Part shown: one piece after another, positions 36,790 through 46,804 of the stretch
Layout: each line of letters opens with the position of its first letter
Numbering within the stretch: the first letter of the stretch is position 1
From: Rhodospirillaceae bacterium
GTDB lineage: Bacteria; Pseudomonadota; Alphaproteobacteria; UBA8366
DNA length: 64,000 nucleotides
Direction of reading: 5' to 3'
NCBI GenBank assembly: GCA_002724395.1
Contig: PBOR01000016.1
Span: 73,693-137,692 of the forward strand
The notes under the pieces: generated by a model
The model's database searches: none
What the model saw: only the letters and a program-made list of their open reading frames with translations
Told to the model about the DNA's origin: nothing
Made by a program: the position numbers and the translations under genes

Positions 36790-37620
36790 ATGATTCTTAC
36801 TTGCCCCAATTGCAGCGCAAAATTCAACATTAAAGACAGTGTGCTTGGCACAACAGGTCGGAATGTCAAATGCTCCAAATGTGATCACCGTTGGCATGCT
36901 ACATCGGCTGATGGGGCAAGCGATGCAGCAGCTAAGGCGCAGGCTCGGAAAAATGATACTTTTGAAGGTATAGGTGAAGATACCTCAATGAGAGAACAGC
37001 GAGCAAAGGGCATAGATGAAAACCCCTTACACGCCGATCCAATAGCCAGCGGCACGGATAGCAACAGCAACAGAGACATCGCCCCCGCTAAGGCAAAAAA
37101 GGATGATTCAGTCAGTTTCGATCCGCCTCCCATACCGCCGGAAAGCAAGACTCTCCTAACGGACCGTTACTGGTATAGCAGCACTGTTCTCATCGGCTGG
37201 GGGTTCTTTATTCTTGTATTCATCATCATCATCATGAGTATGATTCTTTTAAGAAAAGATCTGGTCGCCCTATATCCGCCTTTCAACAAGGTATACGAAG
37301 TATTCGGAGTTAAAACCAAGCCACTTGGCCACGGTCTAGAATTACTGGAGCCCACTTCGGAGATCCGTAAAGAAGGCAACATTGTTTTCCTCAGGGTTAA
37401 AGGAAAAATTGTGAACAAGACAAGTTCTGTGATCGACGTGCCCTTACTTAAAGGCGTTTTATACAATAGTAAGGGCAAGCAAACGATGACGACAAAGACC
37501 TTCAAGGCTAGCGAATCCCGCATCTTGCCAGCCGAAAGAATCAACTACTCTACAGAAATCAAAAATCTACCGCCTGGCTCGGTTAAACTAACCATTATCT
37601 TCGCTCGCAAGAAAAAATGA
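36790..37620 (+). CDS. MJ0042-type zinc-ribbon membrane protein
   Basis: 276 residues. The N-terminus is a zinc ribbon: CPNCSAKFNI, a short spacer and VKCSKCDHRWH (CxxC at 5-8 and 29-32). A charged linker runs to about 125, then one membrane helix (about 133-157). The C-terminal periplasmic domain has a beta-rich DUF3426-like pattern (IVFLRVKGKIVNKTSSVIDVP, then LPPGSVKLTIIF). Such proteins are widespread next to ftsEX in alphaproteobacteria, and their function is unknown. Confidence 0.87.
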   Translation: MILTCPNCSAKFNIKDSVLGTTGRNVKCSKCDHRWHATSADGASDAAAKAQARKNDTFEGIGEDTSMREQRAKGIDENPLHADPIASGTDSNSNRDIAPAKAKKDDSVSFDPPPIPPESKTLLTDRYWYSSTVLIGWGFFILVFIIIIMSMILLRKDLVALYPPFNKVYEVFGVKTKPLGHGLELLEPTSEIRKEGNIVFLRVKGKIVNKTSSVIDVPLLKGVLYNSKGKQTMTTKTFKASESRILPAERINYSTEIKNLPPGSVKLTIIFARKKK

Positions 37621-37669
37621 CCAAATGAAGATAAATTATCTGTTTGGCATTGGTGGAGTTAGAAGCACA

Positions 37670-40267
37670 CTAAAACCGCTGTAACAAACGTTTGTAATAT
37701 TCCCGTTCTTGCTTCGGGCGCTTATATTCACCCGCGCGACGACGTAACTCATCTCGAATTTTCTTGGCACTGTGTATGTCTTGAATGCCGGGGATTGCGA
37801 CTTCCTCGCCTAAATTAGGCGCACCTCCTGCGCCTTCCCCTTGCTTTGAGTTTCGAGGTCGCCCAAATGGATCATTCTTGCTTTGGCCACTCTGAAGCCA
37901 ATCATCATCCATATCAAAAGAATCTTCGCCCGCTTGGCTCGCCAAGTGTGTCATGGTCGATTTCAAAGACTTTGTTAATGCTTTAATAACATCGCTTTGA
38001 TGAGCAACTGATTTGCCAACAGCGCCAATTCTGAGGTTCTTCGAAGATTTCCGCATTGAGATCTCAGCCAGCCCCAGTTCATCTGGGATCGGCACATTCA
38101 GCTCGGCGACACGTCGCATGACGTCGCCAAGTTGTCCACGCAGCAGCCCTTGTTGATTAATCTCATCTTTTAGGGAGCGTTCTAAAACATATTCTTTTTC
38201 TGTCTTGCTCTTATCCTCACCTACCAAGTCCTTTTGATCTGAGGAGAACGGAACAAAGCCTTGGTATAGAATAGTGTTCTGTTTTTGCACTTTAATCTGA
38301 TTAAGATCACGTGCGATTCGATAGGTTTTATCCAATAACTCCTGCTGACTTTTTACCAAGCGTTTTAAATCATTAACCACCCTAATTGCCCGTCGCGTCG
38401 CTTCGCTTTGCTTAGCAAACCGCTTTACCCGCATGCTTTCCATCAGCTCTTGCAATTGAACTAACATTTGGCGCGCTTTCTCACGTTGGCGGTTTTGGAT
38501 AAATTTACTTACATCCTTCAACATTCGCATTAGGTCTTGACGTCGCAAAATCTGCGACTTCCTTCCCAGGCCAAGGGACTCAGATGTTTCTTTATCCAAT
38601 TCCTTCAGGGAATCTATCAGCCGGTCGAAATAATCGGATAATGTCTGACGATATTTATCTAAAAGACTTGAGATCTCCGCATCGCTCGCATTTTTATTCA
38701 ACGCGTCCATTAAATTATCCTGGGCTTGGCGCATGGCGATTTCGCTTAAACTAAGTCGCCCGTCCTCAATTCTCAGAGCAATTTCCCAAAGAAATTTCTC
38801 AATTGCGGGAACATGCTCCGATTGATCCGCATTCATAAGCCGCGCTCCTGCAACGGAGAGCCCCAAAAACGTAACAATATCACCGTTAAAATTATCATAA
38901 TTCCAAGATAAATTATCGAGCATAACCCCAGCGCGCGGCCCATAAGTGCTAGGAGCATCAACAAATCGTTTTCGCTCTTGAATAATTATTTGAGCGACCG
39001 GGTGATTAAAACGGCGCTCGGGTAGCACGGTTTCGATTTTCTCACTCTTACCCGTCTGGCCCGAAGCATCGGTAGCTATAAGCTGAACCTCCACCGGCAA
39101 GCCAGCCCAACGATGTGCGGTTAAATCTTTGAAAATAGTCGCCGAAAAATCGCGCGCATTGTTGCCGGGTATGGGCAATTCGACTTCGAATATATGCTTC
39201 TCGTATTTTGCGTCCCTGTCTTTTTTTGCCGCTTCAAACAAACTATGGCGCCGAATAGAAGCAACAATTTTGACAACACCGTAGTCATCTTGACCACTAA
39301 AATGAAAGCGTAATGTGTTCCGTTTTGATTTCACCGGCTCGCGAACAAATTCCACAGCCGGCGGCTCATCGGGAATGATCTCTATCTTCCAACCAGCTAG
39401 AATTCGGCCCGAATCATGAATAGCTAATTTACCAGATTTACTCAAAATTCGTTCGATTTGGGCTATGTCGCCGGTTTTTTTCGTGAACTTTTGGGATTTA
39501 TCGTCCACAAATAATAAAGTATCATCCTCAGCCCCGGTCACTTGAGCCATCAATTTGCTCCTTTTAGGGACTTTTACAGTCCTCAAAGCGCTACGGCCCG
39601 GGTAATCGTCCCCCGAAGTAAGGAAGATAGGCGGATAACCGGTATATTCGGGCGGCGTGACCCAGGCGTCAGCCACTACCGATAAGTCCGAGCCATCGTC
39701 CCCCCAATTTGGTTGTACCGATCTTTCTAATCGCTCGGCGATGTCACCCTCGGCAAAGATCGCTAAAATTCCAATGGAAATAACAAGTGCAAATCGCAGG
39801 GCGCATGGGTCCTTGCGGAATAAGCCCGAGCGTGGCAACCGAAACCGCAAATCCGCCGCAGCCTCTGCCATTTGCTTCTGATGTAATGCCCAAAGGGCTT
39901 GTCCCGCCGGGTTCTGAGTCCCAGCTGCTTGATTATCTCCCAGCGCTTCCAACGGCCGATGACGGAGAGCACTGTCGACTTCCAAACGACGGTCAATCTC
40001 TAATCGGGTTGGCAAGCCAAATTTGGAAAGGTTATGCCCGAAAGCCCAAAAAATGCCAATCGCAAAGCCCACCAATAGTAAAACATGCAGCCAGCCGGCT
40101 AAGGATGGCAAAACATCAACAAGAACGAGAAACAAGAAAAGTCCGACAATGCCGCTTGCGGGCCACAACGCATCCCATACTCGCTCCCATGTGATGGATA
40201 GCCATACTAATCCTAACCGCCAAACAGGGACGCGGCGTCTTGGCAATGAGGCAGGCTGTTTTGTCAT
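37670..40267 (-). CDS. TIGR02302/DUF4175 family large membrane protein
   Basis: 865 residues from ATG 40267. Three hydrophobic segments lie in the first 200 residues. A large domain with WVTPPEYTGYPPIFL, then PPAVEFVREPVKSKRNTLRF and ATDASGQTGKSE follows. Long charged helices and coiled coils run from about 470, with a Gln/Arg-rich C-terminal region ending YKRPKQEREYYKRLLQRF. The family is confined mostly to alphaproteobacteria and is of unknown function. It sits next to lysA, as in relatives. Confidence 0.88.
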   Translation of the reverse strand: MTKQPASLPRRRVPVWRLGLVWLSITWERVWDALWPASGIVGLFLFLVLVDVLPSLAGWLHVLLLVGFAIGIFWAFGHNLSKFGLPTRLEIDRRLEVDSALRHRPLEALGDNQAAGTQNPAGQALWALHQKQMAEAAADLRFRLPRSGLFRKDPCALRFALVISIGILAIFAEGDIAERLERSVQPNWGDDGSDLSVVADAWVTPPEYTGYPPIFLTSGDDYPGRSALRTVKVPKRSKLMAQVTGAEDDTLLFVDDKSQKFTKKTGDIAQIERILSKSGKLAIHDSGRILAGWKIEIIPDEPPAVEFVREPVKSKRNTLRFHFSGQDDYGVVKIVASIRRHSLFEAAKKDRDAKYEKHIFEVELPIPGNNARDFSATIFKDLTAHRWAGLPVEVQLIATDASGQTGKSEKIETVLPERRFNHPVAQIIIQERKRFVDAPSTYGPRAGVMLDNLSWNYDNFNGDIVTFLGLSVAGARLMNADQSEHVPAIEKFLWEIALRIEDGRLSLSEIAMRQAQDNLMDALNKNASDAEISSLLDKYRQTLSDYFDRLIDSLKELDKETSESLGLGRKSQILRRQDLMRMLKDVSKFIQNRQREKARQMLVQLQELMESMRVKRFAKQSEATRRAIRVVNDLKRLVKSQQELLDKTYRIARDLNQIKVQKQNTILYQGFVPFSSDQKDLVGEDKSKTEKEYVLERSLKDEINQQGLLRGQLGDVMRRVAELNVPIPDELGLAEISMRKSSKNLRIGAVGKSVAHQSDVIKALTKSLKSTMTHLASQAGEDSFDMDDDWLQSGQSKNDPFGRPRNSKQGEGAGGAPNLGEEVAIPGIQDIHSAKKIRDELRRRAGEYKRPKQEREYYKRLLQRF

Positions 40268-40317
40268 AATCAATCGTCTGGTTCCTGCTATGCTTTGGTG
40301 CCTTTATGAAAAGCTTT

Positions 40318-41580
40318 TTATCCTTGCCAGTCGGCAAACTTCTCTAATTTGAATATATCTTCGTAACTAGGGCGCGTCCGTACAACACTAAATTTAGCGC
40401 CATTAACTAATACTTCTGGCACCAAAGGACGTGTGTTGTACATTGATGCCATAGACGAACCGTACGCGCCTGCGGACTGGATAACTAGCAGATCTCCGGA
40501 GACTAAAGGCGGCAAAGCCCTTCGGCGAGCAAACGTATCACCAGTCTCACAAACCGGCCCTACCACATCTACAAGCCCGCATTCGACGTTTTCGGATGCT
40601 TCTCGGGCCGGAACTATGCCGTGGTGCGCCTCGTAAAGCGCCGGGCGCATTAGATCGTTCATCGCCGCATCTACAATAGCAAAACGCCGATCAGCACCAT
40701 CTTTCACATAAAGAGTTTTAGTCACCAAAATGCCCGCATTACCCGCAATTAATCGGCCCGGCTCAAACATTAGTTTGCAGCCAAGAGCGCCAACAGTATC
40801 CTTCACTGTCTTTGCATATTCGGCGGGCAAAGGCGGTGTTTCATCATCATAGGCAATGCCAAGCCCACCGCCCAAATCAAGACGGACAATTTTGTGCCCC
40901 AGTTCACGCAAGTGACTAACCAATGCCGCAAGCCGCGTAAAAGCCGCCTGAAACGGCGAGACTTCTGTCAATTGGGAGCCAATGTGCATTGCGACCGCGA
41001 CCGGCTTGATTCCTGGTAATTGCGCCGCACGGTCATAAATCGCAGGTGCAGCATCTATATCAATACCGAATTTATCTTCCTGGCGTCCGGTTGCGATTTT
41101 GTGATGAGTGTGAGCGTCCACGTCCGGATTAACCCGAATAGCGATTTCAGCCTCAACGCCAAGCTTAGACGCAACAAATGACAGAGCCTCCAATTCAGGC
41201 ATAGATTCTACGTTTATCTGAAGGATGCCCTTTCCCAAAGCGAAGGTCATTTCATCTTCGGTTTTGCCTACGCCAGAAAAAACGATTTTATCCGCAGGCA
41301 CGCCAGCCGCTAGTGCACGTCGCAGCTCCCCTTCCGACACTACATCGGCACCGGCACCCAATTCAGCGAGAGTGCGGATAATGGCTAGGTTTGGGTTTGC
41401 TTTGACAGCGAAAAAAATTAACGCATCTTGATTACTAAAAGCCTCTGAGAACTCCTGGAAATGACTCACCAAGGTAGCCGTGGAATAACAATAGAAGGGT
41501 GTGCCTACGGTCTCGGCAATAAGTTCCAGCGATACGTCTTCAGCCCAGAGCACGCCTTCCCGATACTCAAAATGGTTCAT
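40318..41580 (-). CDS. lysA: Diaminopimelate decarboxylase
   Basis: 420 residues, fold-type III PLP enzyme. It makes lysine from meso-diaminopimelate. Lys60 in FFAVKANPN binds PLP. Later motifs are the GGGLG phosphate site and EPGRLI, and the cofactor-side cysteine lies in GPVCETGDTFA; HIGS precedes these. Its ATG overlaps the stop of the small lptM gene by 2 bp, so lysA is the third gene of an argH-lptM-lysA unit. It completes the dapD/dapE pathway of the 5-6 kb region. Confidence 0.97.
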   Translation of the reverse strand: MNHFEYREGVLWAEDVSLELIAETVGTPFYCYSTATLVSHFQEFSEAFSNQDALIFFAVKANPNLAIIRTLAELGAGADVVSEGELRRALAAGVPADKIVFSGVGKTEDEMTFALGKGILQINVESMPELEALSFVASKLGVEAEIAIRVNPDVDAHTHHKIATGRQEDKFGIDIDAAPAIYDRAAQLPGIKPVAVAMHIGSQLTEVSPFQAAFTRLAALVSHLRELGHKIVRLDLGGGLGIAYDDETPPLPAEYAKTVKDTVGALGCKLMFEPGRLIAGNAGILVTKTLYVKDGADRRFAIVDAAMNDLMRPALYEAHHGIVPAREASENVECGLVDVVGPVCETGDTFARRRALPPLVSGDLLVIQSAGAYGSSMASMYNTRPLVPEVLVNGAKFSVVRTRPSYEDIFKLEKFADWQG

Positions 41581-41696
41581 TGTTTGGCTGGGTAGTTGCG
41601 TGGATAGTCACTATTGCCCGGTGACTTTGGATCATTCTTTACACCACAAGACGAAACTAGAATGGTAAGCAACATCACTAAAAAAATCTGTTTCAC
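41577..41696 (-). CDS. lptM: LptM-type small lipoprotein
   Basis: 39 residues from GTG 41694-41696. A hydrophobic signal ([13 protein letters not shown]) ends in the lipobox VSSC with acylated Cys17. A short Pro/Asn/Asp-rich tail then contains DYPRNYPAK. This matches the LptM/YifL family found next to lysA and argH, which assists maturation of the LptDE lipopolysaccharide translocon. The GTG overlaps the argH stop (GTGA), and its TGA overlaps the lysA ATG, so all three are coupled. Confidence 0.85.
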   Translation of the reverse strand: MKQIFLVMLLTILVSSCGVKNDPKSPGNSDYPRNYPAKQ

Positions 41697-43075
41697 AGGT
41701 AACGCTCCTTCGCTTTCGCGACCGCTTCCAATACACATTCGGGAGATGTGCCGCCAAAACTTGCTCGACTCGCCGTAGACGCCTCATTGGTTAGTACTGA
41801 ATATATATCTTCAGTAATTCCGTTTTCTACCGTCTGCATTTCTTCAAGAGAGAGGTCCATAAGTGAACAACCCTTCTTCTCAGCTAATCCCACTATTTGA
41901 CCGGTAGCGTGATGCGCATCCCGGAACGGCAGGCCAAGCACCCGAACCAACCAATCAGCTAAATCCGTAGCTGTCGGAAAACCAGAAGCAAGAGAAGCCA
42001 GCATAGCCCTTTTGTTGATCTTCATATCAGACGCCATACCGGCTAACGCGGCAATCGCCAAAGATAGACTATCAGCTGCATCAAAAACGGGTTCTTTATC
42101 TTCCTGCAAATCCTTAGCATAGGCGAGCGGCAAACCCTTCATCACAACCATCAACCCATGCAAAGCGCCCAATATACGTCCACTTTTACCCCGTACCAAT
42201 TCAGCGGCATCTGGGTTTCGTTTTTGCGGCATTATCGACGAGCCAGTGCTGAAGGCATCACTCAAACTGATGAAACCAAATTGCGGAGAGTTCCAAAGGA
42301 TAATCTCTTCGGCAAACCGCGACAGATGGACAGCAGATATCGATGCAGCACTCAAGAACTCAATCGCGAAATCCCGAGCCGATACTGCATCCATAGAATT
42401 TCTCATGGGCCGGTCAAAACCAAGTGCTGAGGCTGTTGCATCTCTATCAATAGGAAACGACGTGCCAGCTAGCGCTGCAGCACCCAGCGGACATTCATTT
42501 ACCCTTTTTCGGCAATCGGCAAATCTATCCCTATCCCTGCCTACCATTTCTACATAAGCCAATAAATGATGCCCAAAGGTAACCGGTTGAGCCGGTTGCA
42601 GATGCGTAAAGCCAGGCAAGAGTGTATCAAAATGCCTTTCCGATACATCGATCAGCGCTACTTGCAAGCTCTGCAATTGAGTGTCCAATGCATCGATAGC
42701 ATCCCGCACCCAAAGCCTAAAGTCCGTTGCGACCTGGTCATTCCGGCTTCGCCCCGTATGCAGCCGCCCTGCTTTGTCACCTATCAACTCCCGAAGACGC
42801 GACTCGATATTTAAATGAATATCTTCCAGCGCAGATTTGAATTCAAAATTGCCGCCCTCAATTTCCGCCAGGATTTGATCAAGACCCTGCTGGATGGCAT
42901 CACCATCAGCAGTTTCAATAATACCTTGAGCCACAAGCATTTGAGCATGCGCCTTGGATCCGGCAATATCCTGTGCGAAAAGGTGCCGGTCGAAATAGAC
43001 GGATGTGTTTATCCGTTCCATAATAGCTGAGGGTCCAGCGTCAAACCGTCCGCCCCACATTTCATTTTTAGCCAT
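41693..43075 (-). CDS. argH: Argininosuccinate lyase
   Basis: 460 residues. It cleaves argininosuccinate to arginine and fumarate. The fumarase/aspartase-superfamily signature [12 protein letters not shown] (catalytic serine) is intact. N-terminal blocks are [28 protein letters not shown] and [18 protein letters not shown]. It ends by overlapping lptM and is divergent from the TlpA-like gene with a 13-bp gap between start codons. Confidence 0.97.
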   Translation of the reverse strand: MAKNEMWGGRFDAGPSAIMERINTSVYFDRHLFAQDIAGSKAHAQMLVAQGIIETADGDAIQQGLDQILAEIEGGNFEFKSALEDIHLNIESRLRELIGDKAGRLHTGRSRNDQVATDFRLWVRDAIDALDTQLQSLQVALIDVSERHFDTLLPGFTHLQPAQPVTFGHHLLAYVEMVGRDRDRFADCRKRVNECPLGAAALAGTSFPIDRDATASALGFDRPMRNSMDAVSARDFAIEFLSAASISAVHLSRFAEEIILWNSPQFGFISLSDAFSTGSSIMPQKRNPDAAELVRGKSGRILGALHGLMVVMKGLPLAYAKDLQEDKEPVFDAADSLSLAIAALAGMASDMKINKRAMLASLASGFPTATDLADWLVRVLGLPFRDAHHATGQIVGLAEKKGCSLMDLSLEEMQTVENGITEDIYSVLTNEASTASRASFGGTSPECVLEAVAKAKERYL

Positions 43076-43088
43076 CGGGGATACCTAA

Positions 43089-43658
43089 TTGCCCAATAAA
43101 ATTAAAGCTTATCTCAAATCTGTTTTAGCCGCCTGTATAATATTTAGCGCCTTAATGGCATTTTTTATCAGCGGTGCCGAGAAAATGCCTCCGCTGACCG
43201 GCGCAATACAAAACTTTATACTAAACCAACGGGTTACACCAGCGCCGCCGGTAGCATTTCGCGACGCTGACGGCAATGAAAAGGTCGTTAGCGACTTCCA
43301 CGGCCAAGTACTACTCATCAATTTTTGGGCTACCTGGTGTGCTCCATGCATCCGCGAATTACCTGTGCTTCAACGGTTGCAAACCCAAATGGGAAGCTCC
43401 AAATTCACCGTATTGGCAATGAGTACAGATTTGAAAGGCAAGACAGTTGCTGCACCATTCCTCGAGCGCCGCGGTCTAAACAATTTACCACTTTATCTAG
43501 ATAGCAAAATGGAATTCGCGCGCGCACTCGGAGTTAAGAGCCTACCAACAACTATCTTAATAGACAGAACAGGGAACGTAATCGGCAGTCTTGCCGGCCT
43601 AGCAGAATGGGATAGCTCTGAAGCGATAGCCTTACTCGACTACTTCCGCCGTCAGTAG
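43089..43658 (+). CDS. TlpA-family thiol:disulfide oxidoreductase
   Basis: 189 residues from a TTG start. An N-terminal signal anchor (about 9-29) is followed by a thioredoxin fold with WCAPC (Cys84, Cys87), VLLINFWATW and the cis-Pro loop SLPTTILID. It probably reduces periplasmic disulfides, for example in cytochrome c maturation or heme-copper oxidase assembly. Its start codon lies only 13 bp from that of argH on the other strand. Confidence 0.88.
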   Translation: MPNKIKAYLKSVLAACIIFSALMAFFISGAEKMPPLTGAIQNFILNQRVTPAPPVAFRDADGNEKVVSDFHGQVLLINFWATWCAPCIRELPVLQRLQTQMGSSKFTVLAMSTDLKGKTVAAPFLERRGLNNLPLYLDSKMEFARALGVKSLPTTILIDRTGNVIGSLAGLAEWDSSEAIALLDYFRRQ

Positions 43659-43662
43659 TGTA

Positions 43663-44595
43663 TTAATCAAGTTTCTGTTCCAATTCAGGCACCAGGTCAA
43701 ACAAATCACCAACGATCCCATAATCAGCCACGGAGAAAATTGGCGCTTCTTCGTCCTTATTGATTGCGACAATGACTTTACTATCTTTCATACCAGCCAA
43801 ATGTTGAATAGCACCAGAAATGCCAACGGCAATATAAAGTTCAGGGGCCACGATTTTACCGGTTTGCCCCACTTGATAATCATTGGCGACAAATCCAGCG
43901 TCAACCGCTGCACGAGACGCGCCAACCGCGGCACCCAGCTTATCAGCCACCTTCTCTAGCATGACAAAATTATCACCATTCTGCATACCACGGCCGCCAG
44001 AAATGATAATGCTTGCCGCCGTTAACTCAGGGCGTTCGGACTGCGAAAGTTCCGAGCCTACGTAGCTGGTTAAACCAGATTCGCCCGTCCCATCCACCAT
44101 CACCACTTCAGCCGAACCGCCTTCGGCTTGGACCGCGTCAAATGCTGTTGCACGGACTGTGACTACTTTCTTTTCGTCGGACGATTCAACAGTTGCAATT
44201 GCGTTTCCTGCATAAATAGGCCGCTCAAATGTGTTCTCATCAATAACAGAGCTAATATCAGAAATTTGTTGGACATCTAATGCAGCAGCTACACGGGGCA
44301 TAACATTCTTACCGAACGTGTCAGCAGGCGCAAATATATGACTATAATCACCAGCGAGACCAACCATCAAAGGCGCTAAATTTTCAGCAATACTGTTTTC
44401 ATACTCAACACTATCCGCATGCAAAACTTTACTAACGCCAGCTATTCTGGTGGCCGCTTCTGCGACCGCACCAGACCCGGAACCTGCGACTAATAGGTGA
44501 ATATCACCCCCTAGGGCATGGGCTGCTGCGACCGTGTTCAACGTTGCACCTTTGATTTCTACATTGTCGTGTTCGACAAGGACTAAGCTAGTCAT
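43663..44595 (-). CDS. etfA: Electron transfer flavoprotein alpha subunit
   Basis: 310 residues. The C-terminal FAD domain has the signature ISGGRGMQN, then GASRAAVDAGF, GQTGKIVAPELYIAVGISGAIQHLAG and INKDEEAPIF. It receives electrons from acyl-CoA dehydrogenases and passes them to ETF-ubiquinone oxidoreductase. It lies 2 bp after etfB on the same strand. The long acyl-CoA dehydrogenase at 51-53 kb is a plausible donor. Confidence 0.96.
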   Translation of the reverse strand: MTSLVLVEHDNVEIKGATLNTVAAAHALGGDIHLLVAGSGSGAVAEAATRIAGVSKVLHADSVEYENSIAENLAPLMVGLAGDYSHIFAPADTFGKNVMPRVAAALDVQQISDISSVIDENTFERPIYAGNAIATVESSDEKKVVTVRATAFDAVQAEGGSAEVVMVDGTGESGLTSYVGSELSQSERPELTAASIIISGGRGMQNGDNFVMLEKVADKLGAAVGASRAAVDAGFVANDYQVGQTGKIVAPELYIAVGISGAIQHLAGMKDSKVIVAINKDEEAPIFSVADYGIVGDLFDLVPELEQKLD

Positions 44596-44597
44596 GA

Positions 44598-45347
44598 CTA
44601 TATTACCTTTGCTTCGTTCTTGAGCTTGTCCACCAGCTCATCAATAGTCTCGACAATTTCACCACCATCGCGCTTTTGAGGTTCGGCAACCTTAAGAACT
44701 CTTAACCTCGGCATTACATCAACGCCAAGATCTTCAGGGGTCAAATTTTCAATCGGTTTTTTCTTTGCTTTCATAATATTTGGCAGAGAAGCGTAACGCG
44801 GTTCATTCAGTCTAAGATCAACAGTCACCAAAGTAGGCATTTTCACCTTAATGGTCTCTAAGCCGCCGTCCACTTCACGTGTAACTTCCGAAACGTCGTC
44901 GCCTAGTTTGATTTCGGAAGCGTTCGTAGCCTGGCTCCAACCCAACATTGCGGCAAGCAGTTGGCCAACTTGGCTACTGTCGTCATCGATGGCTTGCTTT
45001 CCAGCAAGGACGATATTGGGGCTTTCTTTCTCGACGATCGCTTTCAAAATTTTTGCAACTGCCAAAGGCTCAACCACTTCGTCAGTCGCAATCAAAACAC
45101 CTCGATCAGCACCCATGGCAAGCGCTGTACGGATTGTTTCTTGAGCCTGTTGTGGGCCGACGGATACAATAATGATTTCATCCGCCGTTCCGGCCTCTTT
45201 CATGCGAACGGCTTCTTCCACCGATATCTCGTCGAACGGGTTCATCGACATTTTAACGTTAGATGTTTCCACACCTGTCTCATCCGCTTTGACGCGAATT
45301 TTAACGTTGTAGTCTATAACGCGTTTTACAGGGACAAGGACTTTCAT
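44598..45347 (-). CDS. etfB: Electron transfer flavoprotein beta subunit
   Basis: 249 residues, normal length. It begins [16 protein letters not shown]. Further blocks are [32 protein letters not shown] [17 protein letters not shown], and [25 protein letters not shown], which is the ETF-beta signature. It binds AMP and forms the heterodimer with EtfA. It is first in the etfB-etfA operon; a run of seven G lies about 65 bp upstream. Confidence 0.97.
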   Translation of the reverse strand: MKVLVPVKRVIDYNVKIRVKADETGVETSNVKMSMNPFDEISVEEAVRMKEAGTADEIIIVSVGPQQAQETIRTALAMGADRGVLIATDEVVEPLAVAKILKAIVEKESPNIVLAGKQAIDDDSSQVGQLLAAMLGWSQATNASEIKLGDDVSEVTREVDGGLETIKVKMPTLVTVDLRLNEPRYASLPNIMKAKKKPIENLTPEDLGVDVMPRLRVLKVAEPQKRDGGEIVETIDELVDKLKNEAKVI

Positions 45348-45421
45348 AGCCTGTCTTCCCCCTCTTTGTTTGTTAATTCTTTATTTAGATTGCACTTATC
45401 TCAATACAAGGGGGGGGTCTG

Positions 45422-46204
45422 TCAAGCCGGCAGCCTGTCGCAGTATGCATGCACCTCTGTTTTCATGCCGCCGCCGCCAACTTCTTCGCCGACAGGCGCT
45501 ACCAGCCAATCCCATTTCTCCGCCGGAAAACCGAGTTCCATTTGGTCAAGCAGTGACTCTACCGAACAAACAGAGCCATCGGGATCAAACATGGTTCGAA
45601 CCGCATCGCACAAAATTACAGACGGACAGGTAAAAGAATTCAGCCATTGAAAATGCCTCTGCATCAATACGGCTTCAAACATCTTCCCAGCAGCCATATC
45701 GATTTCCATGTGTCGTGATAAGTACTTCAGCGGCATTGCTCCAAGCTGAGGGGCAGTATTGGCAGAAACGACCAGGTCAATGCGTGGATCGTCTAAAAAC
45801 CAGTCTATGGCTGGCGGAGAAGGCAAACGTTGGGAGTTAGTAATCAAATAATCTGCAACCCCAGTTAAATCTTTAACTATTCGCTTTACCTTTCTATTGC
45901 GACTTAGGGACCATGAGCGCAAATGCACCGCGTCTACTAAATAAACCTGCTTGAACGCTGAACAGAGAATCGCGATTGGCACATCCAGGCATGTTCCGGC
46001 ACCCAATACTAACACCGAATCGCCGCCACCTATTTTTTTTATAATAGCCTCTATAAATTTATTTGAGCGCGTTAAATGTTCTGCCCAATCCGAACGACAT
46101 CGTCGATGTCGGGCTCTAATTGCTATAGATTCTTTTAAGTAGCCAAGCTTCCGGGCCCAAGGCTCAGCGGGGGTAATAAGGTATTCTAAGGCTTCTGCAA
46201 ACAT
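45422..46204 (-). CDS. Uncharacterised protein with a methyltransferase-like nucleotide-binding motif
   Basis: 260 residues from ATG 46204. DSVLVLGAGTCLDVP (about 62-76) resembles the SAM-binding motif I, and VYLVDAVHLRSWSL fits motif II. A later block, WFLDDPRIDLVVSANTAPQLG, fits the post-II strand and acidic loop. The sequence includes WLNSFTCPSVILCDAVRTM and ends after KTEVHAYCDRLPA. I do not recognise a characterised family. It lies just downstream of the adenosyltransferase gene and upstream of etfB, all on the minus strand. Confidence 0.6.
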   Translation of the reverse strand: MFAEALEYLITPAEPWARKLGYLKESIAIRARHRRCRSDWAEHLTRSNKFIEAIIKKIGGGDSVLVLGAGTCLDVPIAILCSAFKQVYLVDAVHLRSWSLSRNRKVKRIVKDLTGVADYLITNSQRLPSPPAIDWFLDDPRIDLVVSANTAPQLGAMPLKYLSRHMEIDMAAGKMFEAVLMQRHFQWLNSFTCPSVILCDAVRTMFDPDGSVCSVESLLDQMELGFPAEKWDWLVAPVGEEVGGGGMKTEVHAYCDRLPA

Positions 46205-46231
46205 AGCCAATAATTGTGCTGCCTATAAGAA

Positions 46232-46804
46232 CTAACAATCTTGATTTTTACCCGGCACCCAAAGAACATCGGACTTGCCACTCTCGTTACAACAGCGCGC
46301 TAATACGAAGAGATAATCTGACAGCCTGTTCAGGTAAACAAGCACCGCCTCGCCGACTGGCTCCATCTCCTGTAATTGGGTCACGAGCCGCTCGGCACGG
46401 CGCACAACAGTGCGAGCAAGGTGTAGGTAAGCTGCAGCCTTAGATCCGCCTGGAAGCACGAAACTTGTAAGCGGTCCGAGTGCTTCGTTTACCTCATCAA
46501 TTTCCATTTCAAGGCGGCGCCATTGCGTTTCCAAAATTCGCAGCGCACCTGACTTTCGTTCATTGCCTTCCGGCGTGCATAGATCGGCACCCAGATCAAA
46601 CATATCGTTTTGAATACGGGCCAACATCGCATCAACTGCTGGGTCATCCAAATAGACCCGCACGATACCAATAACCGCATTCGCCTCATCCACAGTCCCG
46701 TAAGCGGCTACGCGCAGATCGTACTTTGCCACTCGAGACCCATCACCAAGCGAGGTCTCCCCTCTATCACCGCCGCCAGTATAGATTCGCGTTAATTTAA
46801 CCAT
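46232..46804 (-). CDS. PduO-type cob(I)alamin adenosyltransferase
   Basis: 190 residues. It makes adenosylcobalamin from cob(I)alamin and ATP. The N-terminal ATP motif TGGGDRGETSLGDGSRV (9-25) and VAAYGTVDEANAVIG are diagnostic, as is the helical-bundle block with RTVVRRAERLV and VLVYLNRLSDYLFVLAR near the C-terminus. Its ATG overlaps the stop of the twin-helix protein gene by 1 bp (TGATG). Adenosylcobalamin-requiring mutases would be the consumers; the ethylmalonyl-CoA pathway is one possibility given the Mcd-like gene. Confidence 0.93.
   Translation of the reverse strand: MVKLTRIYTGGGDRGETSLGDGSRVAKYDLRVAAYGTVDEANAVIGIVRVYLDDPAVDAMLARIQNDMFDLGADLCTPEGNERKSGALRILETQWRRLEMEIDEVNEALGPLTSFVLPGGSKAAAYLHLARTVVRRAERLVTQLQEMEPVGEAVLVYLNRLSDYLFVLARCCNESGKSDVLWVPGKNQDC

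Noticed and set aside
44961..45650. 229-codon open frame on the plus strand
   Set aside because: It is antisense to etfB and the following gene; both real genes have clear family matches and the antisense product is Cys/His/Ser-rich nonsense.
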